Positions 51,344 through 59,977 of a stretch of 64,000 nt of DNA are shown here, in pieces. Origin of the DNA: Kitasatospora sp. NBC_01246 (GTDB lineage Bacteria; Actinomycetota; Actinomycetes; Streptomycetales; Streptomycetaceae). The position numbers were made by a program, and so were the translations under genes. The stretch covers positions 6,200,001-6,264,000 of the forward strand of contig NZ_CP108484.1 of NCBI RefSeq assembly GCF_036226505.1, in the 5' to 3' direction. The first letter of the stretch is position 1. Each line of letters starts with the position of its first letter. The notes under the pieces were generated by a model that was not told where the DNA came from, made no database searches, and saw only the letters and a program-made list of their open reading frames with translations.

Positions 51344-51644
51344 GGTGGCTCCCACGCTACCCGCCGGCCGGCGGCGCCACGGCACCCGTCCGCGTCGTGG
51401 ACGGGGGTGTGGAGCGGGTGTGGGCGGTGTGCGCACCACCCGGGTGACCGGACGGTGGCGCGCGGGCGACGCCCCGGGGGCGGTGGCGGGGGCGTCCGCG
51501 AATCGTTGCCGCCTGGTCACAGTCACCGGGGGTGACTTTCACCACCGGGCGGCGGGCTGGAATGATTCCCCCCGTCGGATTCAGGACATCGCACCCCCGA
51601 CCGGGGGCAAAATCGGGGGACCGAGAGAGCGGGGCAGGCGAGCA
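51344..51644. other. Divergent intergenic region (301 bp), serB / FHA-ABC
   Basis: No gene. AGTCACC-GGG-GGTGACT (51521-51537) is a perfect 7-3-7 dyad preceded by another GGTCAC, a likely regulator site. CCCCCGA/TCGGGGG (51594-51600, 51613-51619) can fold a hairpin 25 nt before the FHA-ABC start. Confidence 0.5.
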
Positions 51645-54227
51645 GTGCCGCAACTCGTCATTGATATCAACGGACAGCAGCGGACTCTGGAGCCGGGGCG
51701 GTCGTACACCATCGGGCGCAACCCGCAGTCGGACTTCCCGTTCGACGACGCCAGGGTCTCCTGGCAGCACGCCACCATCTCGTTCAACGGGGCCGGTTGG
51801 CAGCTCGACGACCACGGGAGCACCAACGGCACGTACACCGCCGGCGCCCGGACCCAGCAGGCCCCGCTCTTCCCCGGCGCGGTGGTCAACCTCGGCAACG
51901 CCGAGAACGGCCCCCGGCTGAGCTTCTCCGCGCCCGCCCAGGCCGCCGCGCCCGCCCCCGCCTGGCACGAGGCCGCCACCAGCCGCAGCCACGTCCCGCC
52001 CGCCCAGCAGCAGGCGCCCGTCCAGCAGCCGTGGGCCCAGCAGCAGCCGCCGGCGCAGCAGCAGCAGGCCTACCAGCCGCCGGTCCAGCAGCAGTGGGGC
52101 GGCGGGCAGCCGCCGGCCTTCCCGCAGCAGCAGGGCTTCCCCCAGCAGGCGCCCCAGCACGGCGGCTTCCCGCAGCAGCCGGCGCCGCAGCACGAGGCCG
52201 GCGGCCCGCAGCCGACGATGATCCGCAACCTGACGGCGGGGATGAACACCGTCCGGATCGGTCGCGCGCTCGACAACGACATCGTCGTCTCCGACCTCCA
52301 GGTGTCCCGCCACCACGCCGAGCTGCGCCAGCTGCCGGACGGCCGGTACGAGATCGTCGACCTGGGCAGCCACAACGGCATCTTTCTCAACGGCCGGCCC
52401 GTCCAGCGCCAGCTGATGGGGCCGCAGGACCGCCTGACGGTCGGCCACTCCAGCTTCGTCCTGGTCGGCGACCAGCTGCAGGAGTTCGTCGACACCGGCG
52501 CGGTCTCCTTCTCCGCCCGCCACCTGACCGTCGAGGTCGACTTCAAGGGCGGCAAGAAGGTCCTGCTCAACGACGTCAGCTTCGGCGTCCCGGAGAAGTC
52601 GCTGGTCGCCGTCATCGGCCCGTCCGGCTCCGGCAAGTCGACCCTGTTGCGCGCCCTCACCGGCTACCGCCCGGCCGACCGCGGCGACGTCCTCTACGAC
52701 GGCCGCAACCTCTACAAGCAGTTCGCCGAACTGCGCTCGCGGATCGGCCTGGTGCCGCAGTCGGAGATCCTGCACAAGGAGCTGACCGTCCGCACCGGCC
52801 TCAAGTACGCGGCCCGGCTCCGGTTCCCCGGTGACACCGAGGCGCGCGAGCGCGAGGCGCGGATCGACGAGGTGCTCTACGAGCTGCGCCTGGACAAGCG
52901 CGCCGACAACCGGATCACCGCGCTCTCCGGCGGCCAGCAGAAGCGCGTCTCGGTCGCCCTTGAGCTGCTCACCAAGCCCTCGCTGATCTTCCTGGACGAG
53001 CCCACCTCCGGTCTCGACCCGGGCATGGACCGCGAGGTCATGCAGATGCTGCGCGGCCTCGCCGACGACGGCCGCACCATCCTGGTCGTGACCCACTCGG
53101 TGGCCGAACTCGCCCTCTGCGACCGGCTCCTGGTGATGGCTCCGGGCGGCTCGGTGGCCTACTTCGGGCCGCCGGACGAGGCGCTGCACTTCTTCGGGTA
53201 CGAGACCTGGGCCGACGTCTTCCAGGCCTTCGAGAACTACCCGGACCACGACTGGGCCGGCCGCTACCGGGGGTCGGTGCACTACCAGCAGTACTCCGCC
53301 GACGTGGACGCCGGGGCCGTGCAGTCCGCCCAGATCGTCCAGGAGGCCGTCCGCCCGCCGAAGCCGCAGAGCTGGGGCTCGCAGCTGTGGACGCTGATCC
53401 GCCGCTACGCCTCGGTGCTCGCCTCCGACCGCGGGTTCCTGGCGCTGTCGATCCTGCTCCCGGCGGTGCTCGGCGCGGTCAGCGTGCTGATCCCGAACGA
53501 TCCCGGGCTGGCGCCGAACCCGAAGTCGCAGCTCGGGATCAACAGCGGCGCCGCGACGATCATGCTGATCCTGGCGATCGGCGCCTGCTTCTCCGGAGCC
53601 GCCAACTCGGTCCGAGAGCTGATCAAGGAACGGGCGATCTACGAACGGGAACGGGCCACCGGCCTCTCCCGGTCGGCGTACATGATGTCCAAGATCATCG
53701 TGCTGGGCTTCTTCAGCGTGGTCCAGGGCGCGATCATCTCGGCCGTCGGCTACCTGCCGCGCAAGCTGCCCGAGCACGGTCTGATCATCAAGGACCTGCC
53801 GATCATCGAGATGAGCATCGGCCTGATCCTGCTGAGCTTCGCCTCGATGATGTTCGGCCTGATGATCTCCGCCCTGGTGAAGACCGCCGAGAAGACCATG
53901 CCGCTGCTGGTCATGTTCGCGATCATCCAGGTCGTCTTCACCGGCTGCCTCTTCCAGATCTTCAGCAAGCCGGGCCTGGAGCAGTTCGCCTGGCTGATGC
54001 CGGCCCGCTGGGGCGTCGGCATGGTCGCCACCACGCTCGACCTGTCCAAGCTGCTCGGGCCCTGGAACAAGGACTTCAAGAACCCCGAGTACGACGCGAT
54101 CTGGGGCCACAACGTCGGCCAGCTGGTGCTGGACGGCGGCATCCTGATCGTGATGTCGATCGTCATCGGCGTCATCGTGACGCGCCTCCAGCGCCGCCAC
54201 GAGCCCGAGGTCATGCAGAAGGGCTGA
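51645..54227 (+). CDS. ABC transporter with two N-terminal FHA domains (Rv1747-like)
   Basis: An 860 aa ABCG-type half-exporter. FHA1 covers residues 5-85 (SYTIGRNPQSD, Arg25; WQHATI). A Pro/Gln-rich linker spans about 105-190. FHA2 covers residues 195-275 (VRIGRALDND, SRHHAEL, SHNGIFLNG). The ABC domain has GPSGSGKST (about 325), LSGGQQKR and LIFLDEPTSGLD. An ABC-2 membrane domain with six helices fills residues 590-855 (ATIMLILAIGACFSGAANSVREL). FHA domains bind phosphothreonine, so a Ser/Thr kinase should control it, as PknF does Rv1747. GTG 51645 gives the short FHA start. Confidence 0.95.
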   Translation: MPQLVIDINGQQRTLEPGRSYTIGRNPQSDFPFDDARVSWQHATISFNGAGWQLDDHGSTNGTYTAGARTQQAPLFPGAVVNLGNAENGPRLSFSAPAQAAAPAPAWHEAATSRSHVPPAQQQAPVQQPWAQQQPPAQQQQAYQPPVQQQWGGGQPPAFPQQQGFPQQAPQHGGFPQQPAPQHEAGGPQPTMIRNLTAGMNTVRIGRALDNDIVVSDLQVSRHHAELRQLPDGRYEIVDLGSHNGIFLNGRPVQRQLMGPQDRLTVGHSSFVLVGDQLQEFVDTGAVSFSARHLTVEVDFKGGKKVLLNDVSFGVPEKSLVAVIGPSGSGKSTLLRALTGYRPADRGDVLYDGRNLYKQFAELRSRIGLVPQSEILHKELTVRTGLKYAARLRFPGDTEAREREARIDEVLYELRLDKRADNRITALSGGQQKRVSVALELLTKPSLIFLDEPTSGLDPGMDREVMQMLRGLADDGRTILVVTHSVAELALCDRLLVMAPGGSVAYFGPPDEALHFFGYETWADVFQAFENYPDHDWAGRYRGSVHYQQYSADVDAGAVQSAQIVQEAVRPPKPQSWGSQLWTLIRRYASVLASDRGFLALSILLPAVLGAVSVLIPNDPGLAPNPKSQLGINSGAATIMLILAIGACFSGAANSVRELIKERAIYERERATGLSRSAYMMSKIIVLGFFSVVQGAIISAVGYLPRKLPEHGLIIKDLPIIEMSIGLILLSFASMMFGLMISALVKTAEKTMPLLVMFAIIQVVFTGCLFQIFSKPGLEQFAWLMPARWGVGMVATTLDLSKLLGPWNKDFKNPEYDAIWGHNVGQLVLDGGILIVMSIVIGVIVTRLQRRHEPEVMQKG

Positions 54228-54251
54228 CCGCCCGCACCGCACCGCTCACCC

Positions 54252-54289
54252 AGGGGCGGCCCCACCCGGCGACGGGCGGGGCCGCCCCT
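54252..54289 (+). terminator. Hairpin terminator after the FHA-ABC gene
   Basis: AGGGGCGGCCCC (54252-54263) pairs with GGGGCCGCCCCT (54278-54289), with an inner CCC/GGG helix. Confidence 0.75.
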
Positions 54290-54406
54290 CGGCGTACCGG
54301 CACCCCTCCGCTTACCGGCCCCCTCGCCGCAGGGTCTCGGGCCCTAGGTCCGTGGACCTGCTCCCCGCGCGCCCGTGGACCGACGCGGAGGCCGCCCCGG
54401 CGGCGG

Positions 54407-54412
54407 TAGTTT
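54407..54412 (+). promoter_or_regulatory. -10 box of a leaderless promoter for the sensor kinase
   Basis: TAGTTT ends 6 nt before ATG 54419, and no ribosome site is present. Confidence 0.5.
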
Positions 54413-54418
54413 GGCCGT

Positions 54419-55663
54419 ATGCCCACCGCGCCCAGTGACCGCCGGCCCCCGGCCGGCCTGCTGCCCGTCGACCGGATCCCGGTCGGCCCGCCGGCCGCCG
54501 GCCCGCTGCCCGCCTGCGAGCCCTGCCTGGCCGGGATCGAGGCCATCAGCCAGGCCCTGCTCGCGATGAGCCGCCACCTGGAGGTCCGCGAGGTGCTGCG
54601 GCGGATCACCGCCTCCGCCCGCGGCCTGCTCGGCGCCGAGTACGCCGCCCTCGGCGTGCCCGACGACCACGGCGGCTTCGCCCAGTTCGTCGTCGACGGC
54701 GTCACCGACGAGCAGTGGCGGGCCATCGGCCCGCTGCCCCGCCAGCACGGCGTGCTCGCCGAGATGCTGCACGAGACCGGCCCCATCCGGCTCGCCGACG
54801 TGCGCCAGGCCCCCGCCTTCGGCGGCTGGCCCGCCGCCCACCCCGAGATGGACGCCTTCCTCGGGATGCCCGTCCTCGACACCGACGCCGCCGAGGACGA
54901 GCCGCACGTGATGGGCGTGATCTTCCTCGCCAACAAGCGCGGTGGCGGCGGCTTCACCGACCACGACGAGGAACTGCTGCGGATCCTCGCCGCGCACGCC
55001 GCCCTCGCCCTCTCCAACGCCCGACTCTACGAGCGCAGCCGCGAGCTGACCCTGGCCGGCGAGCGCGCCCGGATCGCCCACGACCTGCACGACGCCGTCT
55101 CGCAGAAGCTCTTCTCGCTGCGCCTCACCGCCAAGGCCGCCGCCAAGCTCGTCGACCGCGACCCGGCCCGGGCCCGCGCCGAACTCGCCGAGGTCGCCAA
55201 ACTCGCCGCCGAGGCCGCCGACGAGCTGCGCGCCGTCGTGGTCGAGCTGCGCCCCGCCGCCCTGGAGGAGGACGGCCTCAGCGCCACCCTCGCCTCGCAG
55301 GTACAGGTCCTCGACCGCGCCCACAGCGCCGACGTCGCCTTCGCCGCCGAGGGCGTCCGCGCCCTGCCGCCGGCCCAGGAGGCGGCCCTGCTGCGGATCG
55401 CGCAGGAGGCCCTGCACAACGCGCTGCGCCACTCCGACGCCCGCAGCGTCACCGTCACCCTGACCGGCACGCCCGCGCGCGGCGCCGTCCTGCGGGTGCG
55501 CGACGACGGCCGGGGCTTCGACCCCGAGTCGGTCCGCCGGGCCGGCCGCCACCTCGGCCTGGCCTCGATGCGCGACCGCGCCGCCGCCGTCGGCGGCACG
55601 CTCACCCTGGACTCGGCCCCCGGGAAGGGGACGGTCGTCGAGATGGAGGTCCCCGGTGCCTGA
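54419..55663 (+). CDS. GAF-domain sensor histidine kinase (NarL-family partner)
   Basis: A 414 aa cytoplasmic kinase. A GAF domain covers residues 40-195 (EVLRRITASARGLLGAEYAALGV, then GVIFLANKRGGGGFTDHDEELL). Then comes HisKA_3, with the phospho-acceptor in ERARIAHDLHDAVSQKLFSL, and an HATPase with ALHNALRHSDA (N box), VRDDGRGFD and GLASMRDRAAAVGG. No membrane segment is seen. C-rich ACEPCLAG at residues 32-39 could bind a metal or sense redox. The GAF ligand is unknown. The cognate regulator gene overlaps its end by 8 nt. Confidence 0.94.
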   Translation: MPTAPSDRRPPAGLLPVDRIPVGPPAAGPLPACEPCLAGIEAISQALLAMSRHLEVREVLRRITASARGLLGAEYAALGVPDDHGGFAQFVVDGVTDEQWRAIGPLPRQHGVLAEMLHETGPIRLADVRQAPAFGGWPAAHPEMDAFLGMPVLDTDAAEDEPHVMGVIFLANKRGGGGFTDHDEELLRILAAHAALALSNARLYERSRELTLAGERARIAHDLHDAVSQKLFSLRLTAKAAAKLVDRDPARARAELAEVAKLAAEAADELRAVVVELRPAALEEDGLSATLASQVQVLDRAHSADVAFAAEGVRALPPAQEAALLRIAQEALHNALRHSDARSVTVTLTGTPARGAVLRVRDDGRGFDPESVRRAGRHLGLASMRDRAAAVGGTLTLDSAPGKGTVVEMEVPGA

Positions 55664-56312
55664 CACCACGCCAGCGATCCGCGTCCTGCTGGTCGACGAC
55701 CACCAGGTGGTCCGCCGCGGTCTGCGCACCTTCCTGGAGGTCCAGGACGACATCGAGGTGGTCGGCGAGGCCGCCGACGGCGCCGAAGGCGTCGACCGGG
55801 CCCGGGAGCTCGACCCCGACGTCGTCCTGATGGACCTCAAGATGCCCGGCGTCGACGGCATCGAGGCGCTGCGCACGCTCAAGGGCGAGGGCAGCCGGGC
55901 CCGGATCCTGATCGTCACCAGCTTCACCGAGCACCGCACCATGGTCCCCGCGCTGCGGGCCGGCGCCGCCGGGTACGTGTACAAGGACGTCGACCCGGAG
56001 GCGCTGGCCGGGGCGATCCGCTCGGTCCACGCCGGCCACGTGCTGCTCCAGCCCGAGCTCGCGGAGGCGCTGCTCGCCGACGACGGCCCCCGCCAGCCGC
56101 AGGGCCGCGGCGCCACCCTCACCGAGCGCGAGCGCGAGGTGCTCGGCCACATCGCCGACGGGCGCTCCAACCGGGAGATCGCGCGGAGCCTGCACCTGTC
56201 GGAGAAGACGGTGAAGACGCACGTCTCCAACATCCTGATGAAGCTGGACCTCGCCGACCGCACCCAGGCCGCGCTCTGGGCCGTCCGGCACGGCGAGGCC
56301 CGCGAGGCGTAG
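55656..56312 (+). CDS. LuxR/NarL-family response regulator
   Basis: A 218 aa regulator. The receiver domain has the acidic pair D14-D15, phospho-acceptor D60 (VVLMDLKMPGVDG), Thr/Ser (IVTSF) and Lys (YVYKDVD). The C-terminal HTH is LTEREREVLGHIADGRSNREI, then LHLSEKTVKTHVSNI. GTG 55656 lies inside the kinase gene end, giving an 8 nt overlap and strict co-expression. The targets are not identifiable from the window. Confidence 0.95.
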   Translation: MPDTTPAIRVLLVDDHQVVRRGLRTFLEVQDDIEVVGEAADGAEGVDRARELDPDVVLMDLKMPGVDGIEALRTLKGEGSRARILIVTSFTEHRTMVPALRAGAAGYVYKDVDPEALAGAIRSVHAGHVLLQPELAEALLADDGPRQPQGRGATLTEREREVLGHIADGRSNREIARSLHLSEKTVKTHVSNILMKLDLADRTQAALWAVRHGEAREA

Positions 56313-56333
56313 CGGCCGGGGCGGGGGCGGAAA

Positions 56334-57131
56334 TCAGCCCTTCTCGTCGACCAGCGCGTTGTACGCCGCCACCTGGGCCCGCCGGGCGGTCCGCCGCAGA
56401 GGGTCCAGCACCGCCTGGCGGGAGGCCATCTCCGAGGCGCTGACCGCCGCGCCGTGCCCGCCCGAGGCGATCGCCAGCAGCGCCGTCACCTGCCGGGCCG
56501 ACTCCAGCACCCGGACGGCACGCGGCGGGTACCCCGGGGCGAGCAGCTCGACGTGCCCCCGCCGCCGGTACGCCTCCAGCGCCCGCAGCGCCTCCGGTCC
56601 GGCCCCGGCCACGTCCAGCCGGGCCAGCATCGCCGTCGCCTCCCGCAGCCCGTCCGCCAGCTCGCGCTCCGCCTCGTGCAGCGACGGCACGTCGGCCGGG
56701 GGCGCGTCGTTCACCTCCGAGCAGCGCCAGAGCACCATCGCCGAGCGGTCCCCGACCGGCCCGAACACCTCGATCTCCGGCACCAGCCCGAGCGGCGCCC
56801 CGACCGCCAGCACGGCCTCGCCCGCGCCCAGCGCCCGGGCGTTGAACGGCGCCGGACCGGTCAGCCCGAGCGGGTGGCCGGCGGACGGCAGGGCCAGCCG
56901 AAGCCCCCGCACCCCCAGCACCCTCAGCCGCCCCAGCGCCCAGGTGAGCCCGTGCCGCTCGCCCGGCTCGTCGCCCGGCAGTCCGGTCACCCGGTGGCTC
57001 TCGTCACTGCCCAGCACCGCCGAGGCGGCGTCGTCGGGCGGTACCAGACCGGCCAACAGGGCGTTGCCCCAAGCGGCCAGCCGCCCCGAACGGGGCTCTT
57101 CGTACGGATTGTCGGCAGGAGTCGCGAGCAT
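56334..57131 (-). CDS. Conserved hypothetical protein
   Basis: A 265 aa soluble protein, not recognised. It has Ala/Leu/Arg-rich helices, no signal peptide, no membrane segment and no catalytic motif I can name. GLRLALPSAGHPLGLTGPAPFNARALGAG and PEIEVFGPVGDRSAMVLWRC suggest a beta-rich middle (quoted for search; core GLTGPAPFN). The C-terminal half is helical (ELADGLREATAMLARLDVAG). I remember such a gene beside this ABC ATPase in streptomycetes. It is convergent with the response regulator and divergent from the ABC gene. Confidence 0.75.
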   Translation of the reverse strand: MLATPADNPYEEPRSGRLAAWGNALLAGLVPPDDAASAVLGSDESHRVTGLPGDEPGERHGLTWALGRLRVLGVRGLRLALPSAGHPLGLTGPAPFNARALGAGEAVLAVGAPLGLVPEIEVFGPVGDRSAMVLWRCSEVNDAPPADVPSLHEAERELADGLREATAMLARLDVAGAGPEALRALEAYRRRGHVELLAPGYPPRAVRVLESARQVTALLAIASGGHGAAVSASEMASRQAVLDPLRRTARRAQVAAYNALVDEKG

Positions 57132-57180
57132 CCGGCCAGCCTACGGAATCGGCGGTCATCCGCGTGGCGTAGGTTTGCCC

Positions 57181-57276
57181 ATGCGCGTGCGGCGCACCCA
57201 CTCCGTGCCCACCGGCCGCCGGAGTAGGCTGCCCGCCCGCACCGACGGCCGAATTTCTGTTTTGGGGAAGGCATAG
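57181..57276 (+). other. Possible 31-codon leader ORF before the ABC ATPase gene
   Basis: TAGGTT at 57170-57175 is followed 5 nt later by ATG 57181. The frame encodes a basic peptide (MRVRRTHSVPTGRR...) ending 2 nt before the ABC gene ATG. A second -10-like TAGGCT lies at 57225-57230, so the ORF may simply be untranslated upstream DNA. Confidence 0.25.
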
Positions 57277-57278
57277 GC

Positions 57279-58070
57279 ATGAGCGACGTGCTGGAGCTGG
57301 TGGACGTATCCGTGGTCCGGGAGGAGCGCGCGCTGGTCGACCAGGTCTCGTGGTCCATCTCCGAGGGCGAGCGCTGGGTCATCCTCGGCCCCAACGGCGC
57401 CGGGAAGACGACCCTGCTGCAGATCGCCTCCACGTACCTCTTCCCGACCACCGGCAAGGTGTCCGTCCTCGGCGAGAAGCTCGGCGAGGTCGACGTCTTC
57501 GAGCTGCGCTCCCGGATCGGCCTGGCCGGCGCCGCCATGTTCGACAAGCTGCCCGCCGGCCAGAGCGTGCTGCAGACCGTCCTCACCGCCGCCTACGGCA
57601 TGACGGTCAGCTGGCAGGAGAAGTACGAGCAGGCGGACGAGTCCCGCGCGCTCGCCCTGCTGGACCGCCTCGGCATGGCCGGGCTGACCGAGCGCAAGTT
57701 CGGCACCCTCTCCGAGGGCGAGAAGAAGCGCACCCTGATCGCCCGCGCCCTGATGACCGACCCCGAGCTGCTGCTGCTGGACGAGCCCGCCGCCGGACTG
57801 GACCTCGGCGGCCGCGAGGACCTGGTGCGCCGCCTCGGCGCGCTCGCCCAGGACGAGTTCGCCCCGGCCATGGCCATGGTCACCCACCACGTGGAGGAGA
57901 TCGCGCCGGGCTTCACCCACGTGCTGATGATCCGCCAGGGCAAGGTGCTCACCGCCGGTCCGATCGACACCGAGCTGACGGCGCGCAACCTCTCCAGGTG
58001 CTTCGGCCTGCCGCTGACCCTGGAGCGCCACGGCGACCGCTGGTCCGCGCAGGGCCTGCCGCTCGGCTGA
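57279..58070 (+). CDS. Stand-alone ABC ATPase (ModF/YfmF-like)
   Basis: A 263 aa ATP-binding protein. Walker A is GPNGAGKT, the signature LSEGEKKR, Walker B LLLLDEPAAGLD, and the switch His lies in MVTHHVEEI. EGEKKR instead of GGQ is typical of this subgroup. No permease gene is nearby, so it may be a soluble ABC protein or use a permease encoded elsewhere. GGGGAAGG lies about 10 nt before ATG 57279. NfeD-SPFH genes follow on the same strand after 166 bp. Confidence 0.93.
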   Translation: MSDVLELVDVSVVREERALVDQVSWSISEGERWVILGPNGAGKTTLLQIASTYLFPTTGKVSVLGEKLGEVDVFELRSRIGLAGAAMFDKLPAGQSVLQTVLTAAYGMTVSWQEKYEQADESRALALLDRLGMAGLTERKFGTLSEGEKKRTLIARALMTDPELLLLDEPAAGLDLGGREDLVRRLGALAQDEFAPAMAMVTHHVEEIAPGFTHVLMIRQGKVLTAGPIDTELTARNLSRCFGLPLTLERHGDRWSAQGLPLG

Positions 58071-58224
58071 GGCCCGCGCCGGGCCGTGCGCCGGCCTCCC
58101 GCGGGCCCCGGCCGGAGCCCGGGGAATCCGGCTGAACTCCACTGAACTGGAGCCGGTCGCACGTGCGACCGGTTTCCGCCCCTCCACCTGCGGGAACTGT
58201 CCGCCTCGAAGGCCCTTCGCTCCC

Positions 58225-58230
58225 TAGGAT
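58225..58230 (+). promoter_or_regulatory. -10 box of a leaderless promoter for the NfeD gene
   Basis: TAGGAT ends 6 nt before GTG 58237; no ribosome site is present. Confidence 0.5.
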
Positions 58231-58236
58231 GGACAC

Positions 58237-58659
58237 GTGGACAGCTGGATCTGGTGGCTCCTGGCCGCCGTCGGCCTCGGCATACCCCTGGTCGTCACCG
58301 CGATGCCGGAGTTCGCGATGTTCGCGGTCGGCGCGCTCGCCGCGGCCGGTGTCGCGGGGCTCGGCGCCGGGGCGGTGGTCCAGGTCCTGACCTTCGTCGT
58401 GGTCTCGGTCGCCCTGCTGGTCGTGGTCCGCCCGATCGCGTACCGGCAGCTCAGGAAGGGCCCGCAGATCAAGATGGGCATCGAGGCGCTTCCGGGCGCC
58501 ACCGCGATCGTCGCGGAAAGAGTCGACGGGGAGGGCGGGCGGATCAAGCTCAAGGGCGAGATCTGGTCGGCCCGCGCGCTCAACCCCGGCAGCGTGTACG
58601 AGCCGGGGCAGCAGGTCGACGTCGTCGAAATCCAGGGCGCGACCGCCCTGGTCGTCTAG
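58237..58659 (+). CDS. NfeD-like membrane protein (short form)
   Basis: A 140 aa protein. Membrane helices lie at residues 5-22, 25-45 and 48-66 (ALAAAGVAGLGAGAVVQVLTFVV). A soluble OB-fold follows (GIEALPGATAIVAERV, EIWSARALNPGSVYEPGQQVDVVEIQGATALVV, core GQQVDVVEIQG). NfeD partners SPFH proteins in membrane quality control. Ten bases separate it from the SPFH gene, forming the standard operon. Confidence 0.94.
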   Translation: MDSWIWWLLAAVGLGIPLVVTAMPEFAMFAVGALAAAGVAGLGAGAVVQVLTFVVVSVALLVVVRPIAYRQLRKGPQIKMGIEALPGATAIVAERVDGEGGRIKLKGEIWSARALNPGSVYEPGQQVDVVEIQGATALVV

Positions 58660-58669
58660 GGGAGAGTCC

Positions 58670-59716
58670 GTGGAACCCGTCCTTATCGTCCTGGTCGTCC
58701 TGGTCGTGGTGGCATTCATCGCGCTGATCAAGACGATTCAGGTCATCCCGCAGGCCAGCGCCGCGATCGTGGAGCGCTTCGGCCGCTACACCCGGACGCT
58801 CAACGCGGGACTGAACATCGTCGTCCCGTTCATCGACCGGGTCCGCAACCGCATCGACCTGCGCGAGCAGGTCGTGCCCTTCCCGCCGCAGCCGGTGATC
58901 ACCCAGGACAACCTGGTGGTCAACATCGACACGGTGATCTACTACCAGGTCACCGACGCCCGGGCCGCCACCTACGAGGTCGCCAGCTACATCCAGGCGA
59001 TCGAGCAGCTGACCGTCACCACGCTGCGCAACATCATCGGCTCGATGGACCTGGAGTCGACGCTGACCTCCCGCGAGGTGATCAACGCCGGTCTGCGCGG
59101 CGTCCTGGACGAGGCCACCGGCAAGTGGGGCATCCGCGTCAACCGCGTCGAGCTGAAGGCGATCGAGCCGCCGACCTCCATCCAGGACTCGATGGAGAAG
59201 CAGATGCGCGCCGACCGTGACAAGCGCGCCGCGATCCTCACCGCCGAGGGCGCCCGGCAGGCCCAGATCCTGCGGGCCGAGGGTGAGAAGCAGGCCGAGG
59301 TGCTCAAGGCCGAGGGTGAGGCGCAGGCCGCGGTGCTGCGCGCCGACGGTGAGGCCGCCGCGATCCGCACCGTCTTCGAGGCGATCCACGACGGCGACGC
59401 CGACCAGAAGCTGCTCGCCTACCAGTACCTGCAGACCCTGCCCGAGCTCGCCAAGGGCGACTCCAACAAGCTGTGGATCATTCCCAGCGAGGTCGGCGAC
59501 GCGCTCAAGGGCCTCGGCGGCGCCTTCACCGGCCTGGCCGGCAACGGCGGCATCAACGGCGGTGCGGCCGCCGCCCCCAGCGCCCCGGCCCCGGCCGCGA
59601 CCCAGGTCCCGCTCGACCCGGCGGCCGGTCCGCGCCCGCTGGACACCGACACCAAGGGCGCCGCCCGCCCCCGGGTGGACCCGGCCCGCGAGTACCGGAA
59701 GATCGACCCGGAGTGA
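58670..59716 (+). CDS. SPFH/Band 7 (stomatin-like) protein
   Basis: A 348 aa membrane scaffold protein. An N-terminal helix (VLIVLVVLVVVAFIALIKTI) is followed by the SPFH domain: IPQASAAIVERFGRYTRTLNAGLNI and REQVVPFPPQPVITQDNLVVNIDTVIYYQV, here represented by its core PQPVITQDN. A coiled coil with repeated EGARQAQILRAEGEKQAEVLKAEGE (core AEGEKQAEVL) forms oligomers. The tail is Ala/Pro-rich. GGGGAGAG precedes GTG 58670. It works with NfeD in organising membrane microdomains. Confidence 0.95.
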   Translation: MEPVLIVLVVLVVVAFIALIKTIQVIPQASAAIVERFGRYTRTLNAGLNIVVPFIDRVRNRIDLREQVVPFPPQPVITQDNLVVNIDTVIYYQVTDARAATYEVASYIQAIEQLTVTTLRNIIGSMDLESTLTSREVINAGLRGVLDEATGKWGIRVNRVELKAIEPPTSIQDSMEKQMRADRDKRAAILTAEGARQAQILRAEGEKQAEVLKAEGEAQAAVLRADGEAAAIRTVFEAIHDGDADQKLLAYQYLQTLPELAKGDSNKLWIIPSEVGDALKGLGGAFTGLAGNGGINGGAAAAPSAPAPAATQVPLDPAAGPRPLDTDTKGAARPRVDPAREYRKIDPE

Positions 59717-59737
59717 GCTGAGCCCGTCCCACGCGGC

Positions 59738-59782
59738 GCCGAGGGCCCGCCACCCGTCTCGCACGGGTGGCGGGCCCTCGGC
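59738..59782 (+). terminator. Hairpin terminator after the SPFH gene
   Basis: Perfect 20 bp stem (59738-59757 with 59763-59782), loop CTCGC. Confidence 0.85.
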
Positions 59783-59977
59783 CCGCTCCGCCTCCGCCCG
59801 GCAGTCGTGGTGCGCCCGCCCGGCCTCCGTCGTGCGCCCGTCTTGCGCCCGTCGTGCGTCCGTCGGCTCCGGTGAACGGGCGTGTGGTGTACGTCCCGAA
59901 TCGTGGGCGGACCCTGGTAGCGGCACCCCGCCGTCCGGCATGATCGCCTCGGACAGGTCCGAGACGAGAGGTGGCCC

